Shown piece after piece: positions 62,378 to 64,000 of a stretch of 64,000 bases of DNA. How positions within the stretch are numbered: the first letter of the stretch is position 1; each line of letters begins with the position of its first letter. Under the pieces are notes generated by a model. It was given only the letters and a program-made list of their open reading frames with translations. It ran no database searches and was not told the DNA's origin. The translations under genes and the position numbers were made by a program. This DNA comes from Yoonia sp. BS5-3 (GTDB lineage: Bacteria; Pseudomonadota; Alphaproteobacteria; Rhodobacterales; Rhodobacteraceae), in NCBI RefSeq assembly GCF_038069655.2, contig NZ_CP150951.2, positions 682,001-746,000 on the forward strand, written 5' to 3'.

Positions 62378-64000
62378 TCACGTCTGCAGAACTTCTGCGC
62401 GGATTTGTGTCCATTCGGGTGCCTGTTTGTAGCGACCAGTTCGCAACGGCAATGCCAGCAGTGAATTCCGTTCAGCCAGAAGTACACCGTCACGCAACAG
62501 TCGGGCAATCGCAGCAGAAAGCTGCTCTTCAGAATACGGCACTAGCTTCGCGGCTAAACGATTTCGCCCTATAATGCAGGTGCAAACGTTGACAATATCA
62601 GATTCCAGCTTGTTGAGATGCAAATGTTTTTCCGCCTCATTCATACGACTGTCCACCAATGTCATCTCGGAGCAAGTATCATCCAGGATGTAGAACTTGG
62701 CGCTCGAATGTTGGGAAGTCCAGCTCTTAACTGCATCTCTTGCGCGGGTGGTATAGGATTTCGCGTTGTTGATATCTTCAGCGATCATCTCATGGTGATA
62801 ACTAAATTTGCTCAGATCATCGCCTACGTCAGCGTATATATATTGGTAAGGCTTGGCCGGAGCCAATTGAATGTTATGATCGGTGGGATTGGTGAAGTAC
62901 GGGCTGAACCTATCTGCCCGGACTGGTGCGAAGGCAGCTGGCGGCTGCAAGTGATGCAGCAATGGCATGATTTCTGCCATGCGATCATAGCTCTGAGGGT
63001 CTTCGCCCGGGAAACCAAAGATAAAACCCCAGTCAACATAGATTCCTGCCTGAGCGCAGAGCTTTAGCGTTTGAATGTTCTGTTGAGCGGTCACACCTTT
63101 CTTCATTCGTTTCAGAATGTCACTGTCCAGCGTCTCGATACCAGGCTGTATCTTTCGGATACCGGCTTCAGCTAATGCATTGATATGTTTAGGGAACAGA
63201 TTTGATTTGACCTCAAAATGCATAAGATAAGGCGTTGGATCTTCTCGCAACATTGGAAGCAGGCTGTCGAAATAGGTGTAGTCCAGAATATTATCCACCA
63301 CGACAAAGTCAGATCCATATTTTTTTGCCTGACTGTGGAACTCCTCGAATGCGCGATCAGGTGACTTGCTCCGGTAGGTCATTGCATTGCCGTTGAGGCC
63401 ACAGAACGTACAGTGGTGCTTGGCGCCCCACCAACAGCCGCGAGAGGTCTCAATCGTCGGGGCAGGTTTCAACATTTCGCCAAGCCCGGGTGTTTGTTCA
63501 AAGCGTTCATAGAAATCTGAAAATTCAGGAATAGGCAGATCATCAAGGGCTGCAATCATGCTGCCGGATTGCTTGTTCGGCTTACGGCCTCGTATCGCAA
63601 TTCCCGGTATGTCCGGCAACGGTTTTGAACGGGAAAAGGCTTTGACAAACGCTGGAAACGAGGCATCGCCTTCACCATTACACACGGCATCAATGCAGTC
63701 GAAACGATCCAGCATATTCTGGCCAAGCTCGGCCTCACAATTGGCACCGCCGAAGATGATCGTCGTATCAGGCGCATGCGACTTGAGCGCCATAGCAAAA
63801 GCGATGGAGGCCATATTTTGTTGGAAGGATGTGGTCACCCCAACCAGAGCTGGATTTTTTGCGGCAATGTCTTGCGCACACTTATCAATGAAACTGTGCG
63901 TTGCTTGCCGTGCGGTCAAAGCCACATTTGTGATTAATACAGCTTCCAGAGGGTTGGCAAATTCCGGCAACACATCTGTCAGATAATCGATGTCCAAGGA
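62378..64000 (-). CDS. Cobalamin-type radical SAM protein, RiPP-maturation family (partial)
   Basis: C-terminal 540 residues of a longer protein; the N-terminus runs off the right edge (the first codon seen, TTG 63997, is probably internal). Residues about 40-130 fit a B12-binding fold (GVTTSFQQN, TIIFGGANCEAELG, NGEGDASFPAF). The radical SAM cysteines are in GCWWGAKHHCTFCGLNG, a CX7CX2C spacing, which together with WWG...CGLNG I associate with RiPP maturation radical SAM protein 1. Later QPGIETLD and GFIFGFPGED fit the SAM barrel. Such enzymes C-methylate or otherwise modify ribosomal peptides; its peptide substrate would lie beyond the window. Confidence 0.8.
   Translation of the reverse strand, partial: SLDIDYLTDVLPEFANPLEAVLITNVALTARQATHSFIDKCAQDIAAKNPALVGVTTSFQQNMASIAFAMALKSHAPDTTIIFGGANCEAELGQNMLDRFDCIDAVCNGEGDASFPAFVKAFSRSKPLPDIPGIAIRGRKPNKQSGSMIAALDDLPIPEFSDFYERFEQTPGLGEMLKPAPTIETSRGCWWGAKHHCTFCGLNGNAMTYRSKSPDRAFEEFHSQAKKYGSDFVVVDNILDYTYFDSLLPMLREDPTPYLMHFEVKSNLFPKHINALAEAGIRKIQPGIETLDSDILKRMKKGVTAQQNIQTLKLCAQAGIYVDWGFIFGFPGEDPQSYDRMAEIMPLLHHLQPPAAFAPVRADRFSPYFTNPTDHNIQLAPAKPYQYIYADVGDDLSKFSYHHEMIAEDINNAKSYTTRARDAVKSWTSQHSSAKFYILDDTCSEMTLVDSRMNEAEKHLHLNKLESDIVNVCTCIIGRNRLAAKLVPYSEEQLSAAIARLLRDGVLLAERNSLLALPLRTGRYKQAPEWTQIRAEVLQT

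Noticed and set aside
62224..62508. 94-aa minus-strand ORF next to the radical SAM gene, considered as a RiPP precursor
   Set aside because: It overlaps the 3' end of the radical SAM gene in another frame and has no leader-core pattern.

Overview
The window looks like chromosomal DNA of a marine Roseobacter-group alphaproteobacterium (Rhodobacterales). This rests on gene content and order rather than on a marker gene: the rsfS-rlmH-gpmI-envC-ctpA block, rpmH-rnpA-yidD, hisB-hisH, an IalB-family protein, glutathione-dependent formaldehyde dehydrogenase, TRAP transport, and glycine betaine-type demethylation genes. No phage, plasmid-replication or CRISPR genes were seen.

Layout. 1-7.5 kb: a UbiH-type hydroxylase, then tamA-tamB (outer-membrane translocation and assembly module). 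7.6-13.3 kb: an unknown membrane protein and a gamma-glutamyltransferase on the minus strand, then a thiolase, an exported unknown protein and a free methionine-R-sulfoxide reductase. 13.4-20.9 kb: a C1-catabolic cluster with an XRE-cupin regulator, a 48-residue ORF, a dimethylglycine/sarcosine dehydrogenase, a homocysteine S-methyltransferase, a GbdR/GlxA-like AraC regulator and a second dehydrogenase. Together these could take glycine betaine to dimethylglycine, sarcosine and glycine. 20.9-26.9 kb: minus-strand housekeeping genes (single-domain response regulator, ctpA, envC, gpmI, rlmH, rsfS, lipoprotein). 27-33.5 kb: a DUF2975/XRE pair, a tandem PilJ-domain protein, xthA with a quinone-reductase-like gene, a LysR regulator, a beta-barrel protein and a receiver-like protein. 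33.6-42.1 kb: hisBH, asparaginase, an IalB-like protein, rlmN, an OmpA-family coiled-coil protein, formaldehyde dehydrogenase, yidD-rnpA-rpmH.

42.4-46.1 kb: a TVP38-family membrane protein with a disulfide oxidoreductase, an orphan histidine kinase and tRNA-Arg(ACG). About 880 bp of hairpin-rich DNA without a credible gene follows. 47-52.9 kb: an inorganic nitrogen module: nirB, nirD, a formate/nitrite transporter, a PP2C phosphatase-Ser/Thr kinase fusion and cyanase. 53-60.2 kb: a LysE exporter, a RidA-family enzyme, LysR, a three-component TRAP transporter and an amidase, probably uptake and breakdown of an unidentified amide-containing solute. 60.5-62.1 kb: one IS3-family element with 30-bp imperfect ends. 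62.4-64 kb: the C-terminal part of a cobalamin-type radical SAM protein resembling RiPP-maturation enzymes, cut by the window edge.

The strongest leads for something new are the radical SAM gene at the right edge, the nitrite/cyanate module with its kinase-phosphatase fusion, the tiny ORF translationally coupled to rsfS, and the RidA-TRAP-amidase group. All functions are read from motifs and gene order in the sequence; no database search was run.
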